Source: JABSQH01 sp039194665 (lineage in GTDB: Bacteria > Actinomycetota > Acidimicrobiia > Acidimicrobiales > Ilumatobacteraceae). From it: 7,864 nt of DNA. Below, one piece after another: positions 1 to 5,899 of this stretch. The notes beneath the pieces are model-generated. The model did no database searches, was not told where the DNA came from, and saw nothing but the letters and a program-made list of their open reading frames with translations. Where the stretch lies: the NCBI GenBank assembly GCA_039194665.1, contig JBCCVW010000211.1, positions 1-7,864 of the forward strand, written 5' to 3'. The translations under genes and the position numbers were made by a program. Position 1 is the first letter of the stretch. Every line of letters starts with the position of its first letter.

Positions 1-454
1 ACGGACCTGATCCGATCTGGGCCAACAACCCGGCGGCCGACGCCGTCGAGCAGAAGTAGCCGTCGCCGCGCTCGAGCCAACGAGGCAAGAGTGCCTTGGC
101 CGCCCATCGGTGGGCGTGCACGTTGACGTTGAACGCCAGCTCCCAATCGGCTTCTGGCGTGGTCACGACGTCGGTGCCCAGGCCGACGCCGGCGTTGGCA
201 AAGAACAGATCGATGTCGCCGAGGATCTCGGTGGCTGCGGCGACGAGTTCGGCGTTGCCCGTCTCGGTCGATACGTCGGCGACCAGCCCGTGCGCCGTGG
301 CGCCGGTCGGGTCGATCGACGCAGCAACGTCGGCGGCCCCCGCAAGGTCGGCCAACACGACGCGCGCCCCTTCGGCGTGAAAGGCGCGGGCCAAGGCTTC
401 GCCGATCCCTCGGCCGGCGCCGGTGACGACCGCGGTTCGTCCGTCGAGATCCAT
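1..454 (-). CDS. SDR family NAD(P)-dependent oxidoreductase, N-terminal part (gene runs off the left edge)
   Basis: This is the first 151 codons of a classical short-chain dehydrogenase/reductase, read leftward from an ATG at 454-452. The Rossmann cofactor motif TGAGRGIG is at residues 11-18, Asp60-Val61 fits the adenine-contacting DV of the family, and NAG is at 87-89. The segment FCSTASAAGLL (134-144) carries the likely catalytic Ser139. The family's Tyr of YxxxK lies 13 residues after that Ser, so it should be residue 152, one codon beyond the window. The C-terminal substrate-binding half is therefore not visible and the substrate cannot be predicted. SDRs use NAD(H) or NADP(H) to oxidise alcohols or reduce ketones in the cytoplasm. 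No Shine-Dalgarno is seen; a TACGAT box ends 7 nt before the ATG, suggesting a leaderless mRNA. The gene is divergent from the small ORF at 786, with the repeat array between them. Confidence 0.93.
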   Translation of the reverse strand, partial: MDLDGRTAVVTGAGRGIGEALARAFHAEGARVVLADLAGAADVAASIDPTGATAHGLVADVSTETGNAELVAAATEILGDIDLFFANAGVGLGTDVVTTPEADWELAFNVNVHAHRWAAKALLPRWLERGDGYFCSTASAAGLLAQIGSGP

Positions 455-461
455 TGTCCGC

Positions 462-467
462 ATCGTA
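462..467 (-). promoter_or_regulatory. Putative -10 element of the left-edge SDR gene
   Basis: On the minus strand TACGAT is followed by 7 nt and then the ATG at 454. This matches the actinobacterial TANNNT -10 consensus at the spacing expected when transcription starts at the A of the start codon. No convincing -35 hexamer is seen. The leaderless reading is an inference. Confidence 0.4.
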
Positions 468-515
468 GGCGTCGTCGTGCCACAAGACGTGCTGGACGGT
501 GCTGCGGGACGATCG

Positions 516-724
516 CTGGCGTAGCGGTTGGGAGCACGCGGCTCGTTCATTACCGCTGCCGTGGCTGACCGCTGGCGTAGCGGTTGGGAGCACGCGGCTC
601 GTTCATTACCGCTCCATCGCTGACCACTGGCGTAGCGGTTGGGAGGACGCGGCTCGTTCATTACCGCTGCCGTCGCTGATCGCTGGCGTAGCGGTTGGGA
701 GGACGCGGCTCGTTCATTACCGCT
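516..724. repeat. Four-copy direct tandem repeat (42-bp unit, 55-56 bp period)
   Basis: Units lie at 516-557, 572-613, 627-668 and 683-724. They are identical except at unit position 20, which is C in copies 1-2 and G in copies 3-4. The intervening 14-, 13- and 14-bp segments are degenerate versions of one sequence (GCCGTNGCTGANCG-like), so the true period is 55-56 bp. About 15 bp resembling that spacer also precede copy 1. Each unit has AGCGGT near its left end and the reverse complement ACCGCT at its right end, for example 523-528 and 552-557. The array therefore contains eight alternating half-sites at 26-29 bp spacing. In copies 1-2 a GAGC/GCTC pair with a 5-nt loop nests inside; the C-to-G change weakens it to GAG/CTC in copies 3-4. 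Function is unknown. Candidates are a protein-binding array, a local member of a dispersed extragenic repeat family, or structured RNA. Confidence 0.95.
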
Positions 725-770
725 GTGTTTCGGGGTACGAATGGTGCGCGCGATCGGTGAGTGTCGCGGG

Positions 771-776
771 TACCGT
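771..776 (+). promoter_or_regulatory. Possible -10 element of the small ORF
   Basis: TACCGT fits TANNNT and lies 9 nt before the ATG at 786. This spacing is slightly long for leaderless initiation, no -35 is evident, and no ribosome binding site precedes the ATG. Weak evidence. Confidence 0.25.
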
Positions 777-785
777 GTACGCCTA

Positions 786-986
786 ATGACCGATCAGCGC
801 AGCGACTCCACAGCCGTGATCGACGAAGCACTCGGTGTGATCGACACCGCGCTTGCCAAGATGATGCAGCGAGAGCTCGTATCGTCCGGCGAGGTTGCCG
901 ATCTTCTTCTCGACGTGCGCAGTCTGCTCACCACCGAGGGCTCAGCCGATACACCGGTACTCGCCGACGCCACCGACGCCGGCTGA
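786..986 (+). CDS. Small hypothetical protein, 66 aa
   Basis: I do not recognise this protein. It starts MTDQRSDSTAV and ends DATDAG. Residues of roughly 8-50 look helical, with regularly spaced hydrophobics (VIDEALGVIDTALAKMM, then VADLLLDVRSLL). The tail is short, acidic and Ala/Asp/Thr-rich. It is acidic overall, with no signal peptide, membrane segment or cysteine. Third codon positions are mostly G or C, as in the neighbouring genes, which supports real coding. The frame stays open upstream to 639, but that extension would run through the intergenic repeats, so I chose the ATG at 786. It is the only complete plus-strand gene here: convergent with the acyltransferase gene (55 bp between stops) and divergent from the left-edge SDR. 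It could be a small regulatory or adaptor protein, but nothing in the sequence decides this. Confidence 0.55.
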   Translation: MTDQRSDSTAVIDEALGVIDTALAKMMQRELVSSGEVADLLLDVRSLLTTEGSADTPVLADATDAG

Positions 987-1018
987 GTTCACCGTCTGGG
1001 CGGCGCCAGCTCGGCGTC
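975..1018. terminator. Possible bidirectional terminator between convergent genes
   Basis: GACGCCG (975-981) can pair with CGGCGTC (1012-1018). A second stem, CTGG/CCAG (996-999 with 1006-1009), nests inside. The structure covers the stop codon of the small ORF and the short gap to the acyltransferase stop. There is no T-tract, and in GC-rich DNA such stems arise often by chance. Confidence 0.25.
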
Positions 1019-1041
1019 GTCCTCAGCGCGCCGATCGCACC

Positions 1042-2418
1042 TCACGCTGTGAGCACGCTGGTGAACGCATCGTCGACGCTCCGGGCGAACAGCTCAGGCT
1101 CAGCGATCGCTGCTGGATCCATGTGGATCCCCACGTCGAATCGGTTCTGCTGACTGAGCGCCGTCAGGTTCACAGGCACGCCGAGTAGCGGTCCGATTGG
1201 CACGTTGGCGACGACCTGGGCGCCAGCGACGAACGTGTCGACCGGCGCACCGCGTACGTTCGATGTCGCAACGTCGACCGTGCGCGATTGAGCGAGCGCG
1301 AATCGCCCAACGAGCGACGTCGGAAGCGCCGCTCCTATCGCGGCAGCGGCATCGACGAGCGTGTCCGAGCCAGCGGCACGGGCCTGCGCGATCGCCTCGG
1401 CCACTGCCTCGAACCGGTCGGTGATCGGCATGTCGCCGGTGGGCACGTCGAAGCGGGTCAAGGTGAACGCGTTCGACCCCGACTCGGCCCGGCGAGTGCT
1501 GACGGCAATCGATGCGCGCAACGTATCGATCGGCGATCCGGCCCGACGGTGGTAGTCGCCCGCAGCAGCAGCGGCGGCCGCGACGAACGCAGTGTTCAGC
1601 GTGCCGCCGAGACGGCCGGCGGCCGCCTTGAGGTCGTCGACCGACGCCGAGGTGGTGTGCAACGTGCGACGTGTGGAGCGACCCGTCCACAATGGCGATC
1701 TCGCTTCTTCCCCGAACTCACGACCGATCTCGTCGAGCGTGCGCGTGGCGGCGTCGCTTGCCTCGCCGAGGGCATCGGGGTCGGCCAGCAGTTGTTGCAC
1801 GCGGCGTCCCACACCGAGCGGCACGCGGAGCGCGGTCGCCAGCGTGCGACGCACGGCCTCGGCGGCGGCGTCGTCGGCGTCCGGAGCGGGAGGTTCAGGT
1901 GGGGGAGGTTCAGGTGAGGGAGGGTCAGGTGGGGGAGCGGGCGACGAGTTGGCGGCGGGCGGCTCGCGCTCGAGGTCGAGGTAGGCCAGCGCCAGCTCGA
2001 CGCCGCCCTCGCCGTCGGTGATCGAGTGATGCACCTTCTGCAGTAGGGCCGCTCGGCCCTTGGGGAGTCCGTCGATCACCGTGAACCGCCACAGCGGCCG
2101 AGATGCGTCGAACGGGTCAGCGGTCAGCCGCGTTGCCAGGTCGTACAGCTGCCGGTGCGTCGCCGGTGACGGCAGCGCAACGTGGTGCACGTGGCTGCGG
2201 ACGTCCAGCTCGTTGTCGACCACCCACCGAGGGGCGAGTCCGCCGAACCCCTCGTCGACCCGTTGGCGCAGTTGTGGGATTCGGCGCGCCGCGTCGACCA
2301 GGCGGGCACGGAGCCGTTCAACGTCCGGCCGTCGATCGAGGATCGCCACGTTGGCGAACGTCGACGACAGGCGGCGGTCGCGTTCGAGTCGCCACATCAG
2401 TGCCTCGAGGTCGGTCAT
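1042..2418 (-). CDS. WS/DGAT family O-acyltransferase (wax ester synthase/acyl-CoA:diacylglycerol acyltransferase)
   Basis: This 458-aa protein belongs to the bacterial wax synthase/diacylglycerol acyltransferase family, which transfers acyl groups from acyl-CoA to diacylglycerol or fatty alcohols to make triacylglycerol or wax esters at the membrane/lipid-droplet surface. The active-site motif HHxxxDG is HHSITDG at residues 130-136. The preceding DPFDASRPLWRF (101-112) and the family start MTDLEALMWRLE are typical, and the C-terminal half has the SNVRG segment (386-390). Length is normal for the family (about 450-480). Residues 159-180 form a proline-rich linker after the catalytic motif, encoded by 15-bp repeats. 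The frame is open upstream to 2751, but that part overlaps the PAP2 gene. ATG 2418 fits the family N-terminus; GTG 2457, adding 13 residues, is the alternative. It is the last gene of a likely operon, 79 bp after PAP2, whose product could supply its diacylglycerol. Confidence 0.93.
   Translation of the reverse strand: MTDLEALMWRLERDRRLSSTFANVAILDRRPDVERLRARLVDAARRIPQLRQRVDEGFGGLAPRWVVDNELDVRSHVHHVALPSPATHRQLYDLATRLTADPFDASRPLWRFTVIDGLPKGRAALLQKVHHSITDGEGGVELALAYLDLEREPPAANSSPAPPPDPPSPEPPPPEPPAPDADDAAAEAVRRTLATALRVPLGVGRRVQQLLADPDALGEASDAATRTLDEIGREFGEEARSPLWTGRSTRRTLHTTSASVDDLKAAAGRLGGTLNTAFVAAAAAAAGDYHRRAGSPIDTLRASIAVSTRRAESGSNAFTLTRFDVPTGDMPITDRFEAVAEAIAQARAAGSDTLVDAAAAIGAALPTSLVGRFALAQSRTVDVATSNVRGAPVDTFVAGAQVVANVPIGPLLGVPVNLTALSQQNRFDVGIHMDPAAIAEPELFARSVDDAFTSVLTA
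1892..1936. repeat. Three 15-bp tandem repeats inside the acyltransferase gene
   Basis: Three direct 15-bp units lie at 1892-1906, 1907-1921 and 1922-1936, built on GGTTCAGGTGGGGGA with one or two changes between copies. Since 15 bp is five codons, copy gain or loss would keep the frame. They encode Pro-rich pentapeptides of the PPPEP/PPSPEP/PPDP type in the linker after the HHxxxDG domain. Confidence 0.85.
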
Positions 2419-2497
2419 CGCCGACGCCGACTCGTGACCCGGTGCAGGTGAACTCACTGCCAGGAGGGTAGGCGTCGCGCCGGAGGCGACAGAGCGC

Positions 2498-3091
2498 TCA
2501 GCGAGGAGCGATGCGGCGCGCCACGCGGCGTGCGGCGAATCCGAGCCCAGCGCCGATCGCGATCCCGCCGAGCACGTCGGAGGCATGGTGGATCCGCACG
2601 TACACGCGGCTGGTGGCGACAAGTATGCCGACCGCCGCCCAACCGGCGATGCGCGAGGGGCGTTCCCACGCGGACAACAACACGACGGCAAACGTCGCCG
2701 CACTGGCATGGCCTGACGGGAACGACGAGGTTGTCGGCTGGCGCACCTCAAGGCCCTCGACTCCGTGCTCGGTGGGTCGCGAACGGCGAAACAACCGCTT
2801 GACGCATTGGTTGACGATCAGGCTTTCGAGACCGAGTCCGACGGCCAGGATCAACACCTGGTCCGCGCGCCGCGTGGCGAGCCCGCGCATTCCGCCCAGC
2901 GCGTGCCACACCAGCGAGAAATCGCCGGCGGTGCTCGCTGCTCGAAACAGCTGATCGAGTGCTTCGTTGCCGCGCACCCGATCGAACGCCTCATCGACCG
3001 CTCGATCGAATCGTTCGATCGCTGGACCGAGCGCGCCCTCGCCGGGAACGGTCGAGGGGTCCGCTTGCGCCGCAGCGCTGGGGTCGCTCAT
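2498..3091 (-). CDS. PAP2 family phosphatase (phosphatidate phosphatase-like membrane protein)
   Basis: This 197-aa protein has all three signature motifs of the PAP2 superfamily: KRLFRRSRP (Lys98, Arg105, Pro106), PSGH (125-128, with His128 the general acid) and SRVYVRIHHASD (Ser161, Arg162, His168 nucleophile, Asp172). Hydrophobic segments near 78-94, 130-142, 146-161 and 172-186 indicate an integral membrane protein. Residues 1-50 are a hydrophilic N-terminal region with two FDR-type charged repeats. Family members remove phosphate from phosphatidate, diacylglycerol pyrophosphate, phosphatidylglycerophosphate or polyprenyl pyrophosphate, so the substrate is not fixed by sequence alone. Its position 79 bp upstream of a WS/DGAT gene favours phosphatidate-to-diacylglycerol conversion feeding triacylglycerol synthesis (inference). 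The ATG lies only 9 nt after the nuclease stop codon, so the two are probably cotranscribed. No clear Shine-Dalgarno is present. Confidence 0.93.
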   Translation of the reverse strand: MSDPSAAAQADPSTVPGEGALGPAIERFDRAVDEAFDRVRGNEALDQLFRAASTAGDFSLVWHALGGMRGLATRRADQVLILAVGLGLESLIVNQCVKRLFRRSRPTEHGVEGLEVRQPTTSSFPSGHASAATFAVVLLSAWERPSRIAGWAAVGILVATSRVYVRIHHASDVLGGIAIGAGLGFAARRVARRIAPR

Positions 3092-3100
3092 CGCCGAGTG

Positions 3101-4003
3101 TCAGCCGGCGATCGCGACGAGCCGGCCGTCGCTCGGCGCGGCGCCGTCGGCTGGACCACCGTTGATGAGCGAGGTATACGCCGCCGGCGCTTCGGTGAGG
3201 GCCAACGTTGGGTCGCCGCCGAACGCGGGACACCAGCGCTGAAACGAGCAGTAGTCACAGATCCGGCTGGTGCGCGGCCGGAAGTCACCCGTGACACAAG
3301 CTCGCTCGACCGCATTCCACACCGCAGCGGTGCGGGTGGTGATGAACCGCACCGACTGCTCGCTCGGCACCGTCTCGATCGTTTCGCCCGAGCTGAGGTA
3401 CATCAACCGGATCAGCGCCGGTCGGCGGCCGAGTACCTGCTGGCACAAGAACGCATAGAAGTGCACGCCTGCCAACGACTTCTGTTCGTAGTTGTTCGAC
3501 GGGGCACGCCCGGTCTTGTAGTCGGTGACGACCAACTCGCCGTCGGCGTTGAGCTCGAGGCGGTCGATGATGCCACGCAACGTGAGGTTGCCGACTGCCG
3601 CTTCCATGCGCAGTTCGATGCCGATCTCGCGCACCCTGGTCGGGTCTTCCATGGTGCGGTACCGCTCGACCAGACGCGAACATTCACGGTCGAACGCCGC
3701 AGCGTCATCGGCATCGAGCTGCAGCCCCACCCAATCGGGGTGCGTGCGGTACTCGGCGAGGGCGGTGGCCAGATCGGCATCGAGTGCGGCGGCCGTACGT
3801 TGCTCGGGCGGGCGGACGAAGAGCAACTCGAGGGCGCGGTGCACGATCGTGCCGCGGGTGGTCGCCCGTCCCGGTGGCTCGGGGAGCTTGTCGATGCTCG
3901 AGAATCGAAACTGCATCGGACAGGTGGTGAACGACGACACCCGCGACGGCGAGAGGGAGGTGGGGGTGTCGTAGGCCGGGGTCGGCGCTGCGGTGTCGGT
4001 CAT
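3101..4003 (-). CDS. RecB-like PD-(D/E)XK nuclease family protein with four-Cys Fe-S signature
   Basis: This 300-aa protein is a stand-alone nuclease domain of the RecB/Cas4-like PD-(D/E)XK type. The N-terminal SPSRVSSFTTCPMQFRF (18-34), His55 in GTIVHRALEL, Asp147 in LRGIIDRLEL, and Asp161-Tyr-Lys163 in VVTDYKTG form the expected metal-binding and catalytic set. Cys28 near the start and Cys249, Cys252 and Cys258 near the end (RICDYCSFQRWC) match the one-plus-three cysteine layout that binds a [4Fe-4S] cluster in AddB and Cas4 proteins. The helix motif QxxxY after the catalytic Lys seems altered: Tyr183 is present, but Gly stands where Gln is usual. No helicase domain is attached. Related stand-alone proteins occur in actinobacteria as presumed DNA exonucleases of unsettled role. 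No cas gene is nearby. It appears to be the first gene of the unit with PAP2 and WS/DGAT, and its ATG is preceded by TACCAT at 7 nt. Confidence 0.9.
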   Translation of the reverse strand: MTDTAAPTPAYDTPTSLSPSRVSSFTTCPMQFRFSSIDKLPEPPGRATTRGTIVHRALELLFVRPPEQRTAAALDADLATALAEYRTHPDWVGLQLDADDAAAFDRECSRLVERYRTMEDPTRVREIGIELRMEAAVGNLTLRGIIDRLELNADGELVVTDYKTGRAPSNNYEQKSLAGVHFYAFLCQQVLGRRPALIRLMYLSSGETIETVPSEQSVRFITTRTAAVWNAVERACVTGDFRPRTSRICDYCSFQRWCPAFGGDPTLALTEAPAAYTSLINGGPADGAAPSDGRLVAIAG

Positions 4004-4010
4004 TACGTCG

Positions 4011-4016
4011 ATGGTA
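4011..4016 (-). promoter_or_regulatory. Putative -10 element of the nuclease-PAP2-acyltransferase unit
   Basis: TACCAT on the minus strand is followed by 7 nt and then the ATG at 4003. It lies in the 71-bp gap after the alpha/beta hydrolase stop, so a separate promoter for the downstream genes is plausible. Spacing suits a leaderless transcript. No clear -35 was found. Confidence 0.4.
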
Positions 4017-4074
4017 CGCCGGGGGTGTCACACGGCGGATCGATGGTCGCGCGATCTGGTGCGAAGCGGTCGGC

Positions 4075-4911
4075 CTAGTGGAGCTCGGCGGTGTGCGCGA
4101 GCACGAGGTCGGCGAAGGCCTGCGGGTGGGTGAACGGCCCGAAGTGGTTCCATTCGGGGTGATCGAGGAACGTCGCATTCGGCAGCTGTTCGGCGATACC
4201 CGGCGCGACGTCGGGCGGACCGGAACCGTCCCGCGCCCCGGAGACCACGACCACCGGCACGTCGATGTGCGGGAGGCGGGCCCACGTCTGATGTGTTCCG
4301 CCGGTCTCGAACGTGCGTGCCTCGTGTTCCGGGTCGCACTTCAGCCGCACCCCTTCAGGCGACGGCCGGAACCCGTGCGCCACATACATGCGCACCACGT
4401 CGGGAGTGAAGGCAGCCATCGGCGGCTTGCCCGAATAGTTGGCGATCGCCGCGTCGAAGCTGTCGAACGACGACCGGCGACGGCGGGCGCCGTCGACCAA
4501 CACCGAGGGGGGTTGCGATGACTCGGGTGTCGGCGGCGGGAACACGATGGGCTCGAAGGCGACGATCATGTCGAACAGATCGGGCTCGCGATCCGCCGCC
4601 ATCAGCAGCGCGGCGCCGCCCATCGAGTGGCCGACACCGATGAGCCCGCCGTCGGGGGCGATCGCGCGCGCGGCGGCCACGGCATCGTCGCCGTAGCGGT
4701 CCCAGTCGACCGCCCAGTCATCGGGGCGCGCGGTGTCGCCGTGGCCGCGGTAGTCCAATCCGTACACCGCGAACCGATCGCCGAGCCCGTCAGCCACCGG
4801 CAGGTAGCAGTACGCGTGGAACCCGGTGGCGTGAGACAACAGCAACGGTGTGCCCGAACCGCCGAAGTCGTGAACCGCGACGCGGACGCCGTCCGACGAC
4901 GGCACTCGCAT
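4075..4911 (-). CDS. Alpha/beta hydrolase
   Basis: This 278-aa single-domain alpha/beta-hydrolase-fold protein is of normal length for the family. The nucleophile elbow is GHSMG at 94-98 with Ser96. Asp228 in SGARDGSGPPD is the likely acid and His256 in WNHFGPF the catalytic base. GLDYRGHGDT (51-60) is the typical strand-4 segment after the oxyanion-hole region SHATGFHAY (26-34), where HA replaces the common HG. There is no signal peptide, so it should act in the cytoplasm. The residues between 120 and 180 form the cap region, rich in Pro, Arg and Ser. Possible activities include esterase, lipase or thioesterase, but the substrate cannot be read from the sequence. Its ATG lies 17 bp after the stop of the SDR gene, so it is probably the second gene of a two-gene unit with that dehydrogenase. 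It has no visible ribosome binding site. Confidence 0.9.
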   Translation of the reverse strand: MRVPSSDGVRVAVHDFGGSGTPLLLSHATGFHAYCYLPVADGLGDRFAVYGLDYRGHGDTARPDDWAVDWDRYGDDAVAAARAIAPDGGLIGVGHSMGGAALLMAADREPDLFDMIVAFEPIVFPPPTPESSQPPSVLVDGARRRRSSFDSFDAAIANYSGKPPMAAFTPDVVRMYVAHGFRPSPEGVRLKCDPEHEARTFETGGTHQTWARLPHIDVPVVVVSGARDGSGPPDVAPGIAEQLPNATFLDHPEWNHFGPFTHPQAFADLVLAHTAELH

Positions 4912-4928
4912 GATGTGACCCGTCCGCG

Positions 4929-5840
4929 TCAGACCCGCGGCGAATCGCCGAGCGCCTTCAAGAACATGCCGGTCTCTTCGGCGATGCTCGCAGGGACTTC
5001 GAAGCCCTTGCGGTCTTCGACGGTCTCCCAGTTGTCGCGCAGATTCTCAGGGGTGAGGTTGTCGGTGTTCGTGTAGCCCTGGGTCTCGCCGATGAACACC
5101 TCGGCGACGCGGCCGCCGCCGACGGAGAAGATCCGTCCGGTCGCTTCACACGACTCGTGGACGAGGTAGGTGACGAGCGGCGACACCAGCTCGGGTTGCA
5201 GGCGCTCGCCGAGCGGGCCGAGCAGGTCTTCGGTCATCCGTGTGAACGCCAGCGGAGCGATGGCATTGGCCCGGATGTTGTACTTGGCACCCTCGACCGC
5301 CAGCACGTTGGTCAACCCGACCAGGCCCATCTTCGCGGCGCCGTAGTTCGATTGGCCGAAGTTGCCGAAGATCCCGGCGGCTGACGACGTCGACACGATG
5401 CGTCCGTAGCCCTGCTCACGCATGATCGGCCACGCCGGGCGTGTGACGTGGAAGGCGCCGCGCAGGTGCACGTCGAGCACCGCATCGATGTGGTCGGGGT
5501 CGATGTTGTGGAACGCCTTGTCGCGCAAGATGCCGGCGTTGTTGATCACGATGTCGATGCGACCGAAGGCGTCGACCGCCGACTGCACGATGGCCTCGCC
5601 GCCCTCGCGGGTCGACACCGAGTCGGTGTTGGCCACCGCCTCGCCGCCAGCCGCCGTGATCTCGTCGACGACGAGCTGGGCGGCGCCCTTGTCGCTGCCG
5701 GTGCCGTCGACCGATCCGCCGAGGTCGTTCACCACGATCAACGCGCCGCGCTGCGCGAGCATCAACGCGTGCTGCTTGCCGAGCCCGCCACCGGCGCCCG
5801 TGATGATCGCTACTTTGCCGTCGAAACCGAGATCGCTCAT
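4929..5840 (-). CDS. SDR family dehydrogenase of the MFE-2 / (3R)-hydroxyacyl-CoA dehydrogenase type
   Basis: This 303-aa short-chain dehydrogenase is longer than the classical 250 residues. The cofactor motif TGAGGGLG is at 14-21, NNAG at 100-103, and the catalytic residues are Ser153, Tyr166 and Lys170 (YGAAK). VNDLGGSVDGTGSDKGAA (37-54) after the second beta strand, with the Asp favouring NAD(H), and NNAGILRDKAF are typical of the SDR domain of peroxisomal multifunctional enzyme type 2 and its bacterial relatives, which oxidise (3R)-hydroxyacyl-CoA to 3-ketoacyl-CoA. The C-terminal 60 residues, including GETQGYTN, are an extension common in actinobacterial homologues. The exact substrate (fatty acyl-CoA or steroid side-chain CoA) is uncertain, and no hydratase or thiolase gene is visible nearby. 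The start is the ATG at 5840, preceded by TAGCGT at 8 nt. The alpha/beta hydrolase follows 17 bp downstream. Confidence 0.92.
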   Translation of the reverse strand: MSDLGFDGKVAIITGAGGGLGKQHALMLAQRGALIVVNDLGGSVDGTGSDKGAAQLVVDEITAAGGEAVANTDSVSTREGGEAIVQSAVDAFGRIDIVINNAGILRDKAFHNIDPDHIDAVLDVHLRGAFHVTRPAWPIMREQGYGRIVSTSSAAGIFGNFGQSNYGAAKMGLVGLTNVLAVEGAKYNIRANAIAPLAFTRMTEDLLGPLGERLQPELVSPLVTYLVHESCEATGRIFSVGGGRVAEVFIGETQGYTNTDNLTPENLRDNWETVEDRKGFEVPASIAEETGMFLKALGDSPRV

Positions 5841-5848
5841 GCGCGGCG

Positions 5849-5854
5849 ACGCTA
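5849..5854 (-). promoter_or_regulatory. Putative -10 element of the SDR-hydrolase unit
   Basis: TAGCGT on the minus strand ends 8 nt before the ATG at 5840. It resembles the TANNNT boxes in front of the left-edge SDR and nuclease genes. No -35 is evident and the box is GC-rich, so support is modest. Confidence 0.3.
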
Positions 5855-5899
5855 CCGGCAGGTAGGCACGCGCGCTCCACTCGACGCGTCAAGCGACAA

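Larger units (their letters stand above)
455..785. other. Divergent intergenic region with repeat array
   Basis: This 331-bp stretch separates the left-edge SDR gene (minus) from the small ORF (plus). It holds the putative SDR promoter at its left end, the four-copy repeat array at 516-724, and about 60 bp of single-copy sequence before the small ORF. Open frames cross it on both strands, but they pass through repeats whose 55-56 bp period is not a multiple of three. The same repeat is thus read in different frames, which argues against coding. Confidence 0.7.

Noticed and set aside
516..724. CRISPR array
   Set aside because: The segments between repeats are only 13-14 bp and resemble one another, whereas CRISPR spacers are longer and unrelated. 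No cas gene is present; the nuclease at 3101-4003 is a stand-alone RecB-like protein without CRISPR context.
110..786. Plus-strand open frames across the repeats
   Set aside because: They overlap the left-edge SDR antisense or read the 55-56 bp repeats in shifting frames. Codon use and composition do not look like protein coding.
3101..4003. Cas4 or a defence nuclease
   Set aside because: The motifs fit the wider RecB/Cas4-like superfamily, but no adaptation genes, CRISPR repeats or other defence genes are in view, so a defence role has no support here.
2765..4078. 437-codon plus-strand open frame
   Set aside because: It is antisense to the nuclease and PAP2 genes, which have complete catalytic motifs. 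Its translation is Arg/Gly-rich without recognisable domains, as expected for a shadow frame in GC-rich DNA.
5883..5890. GACGCGTC palindrome as an operator
   Set aside because: It is a single 8-bp palindrome in GC-rich DNA with no second copy near a promoter, so chance is the simpler explanation.
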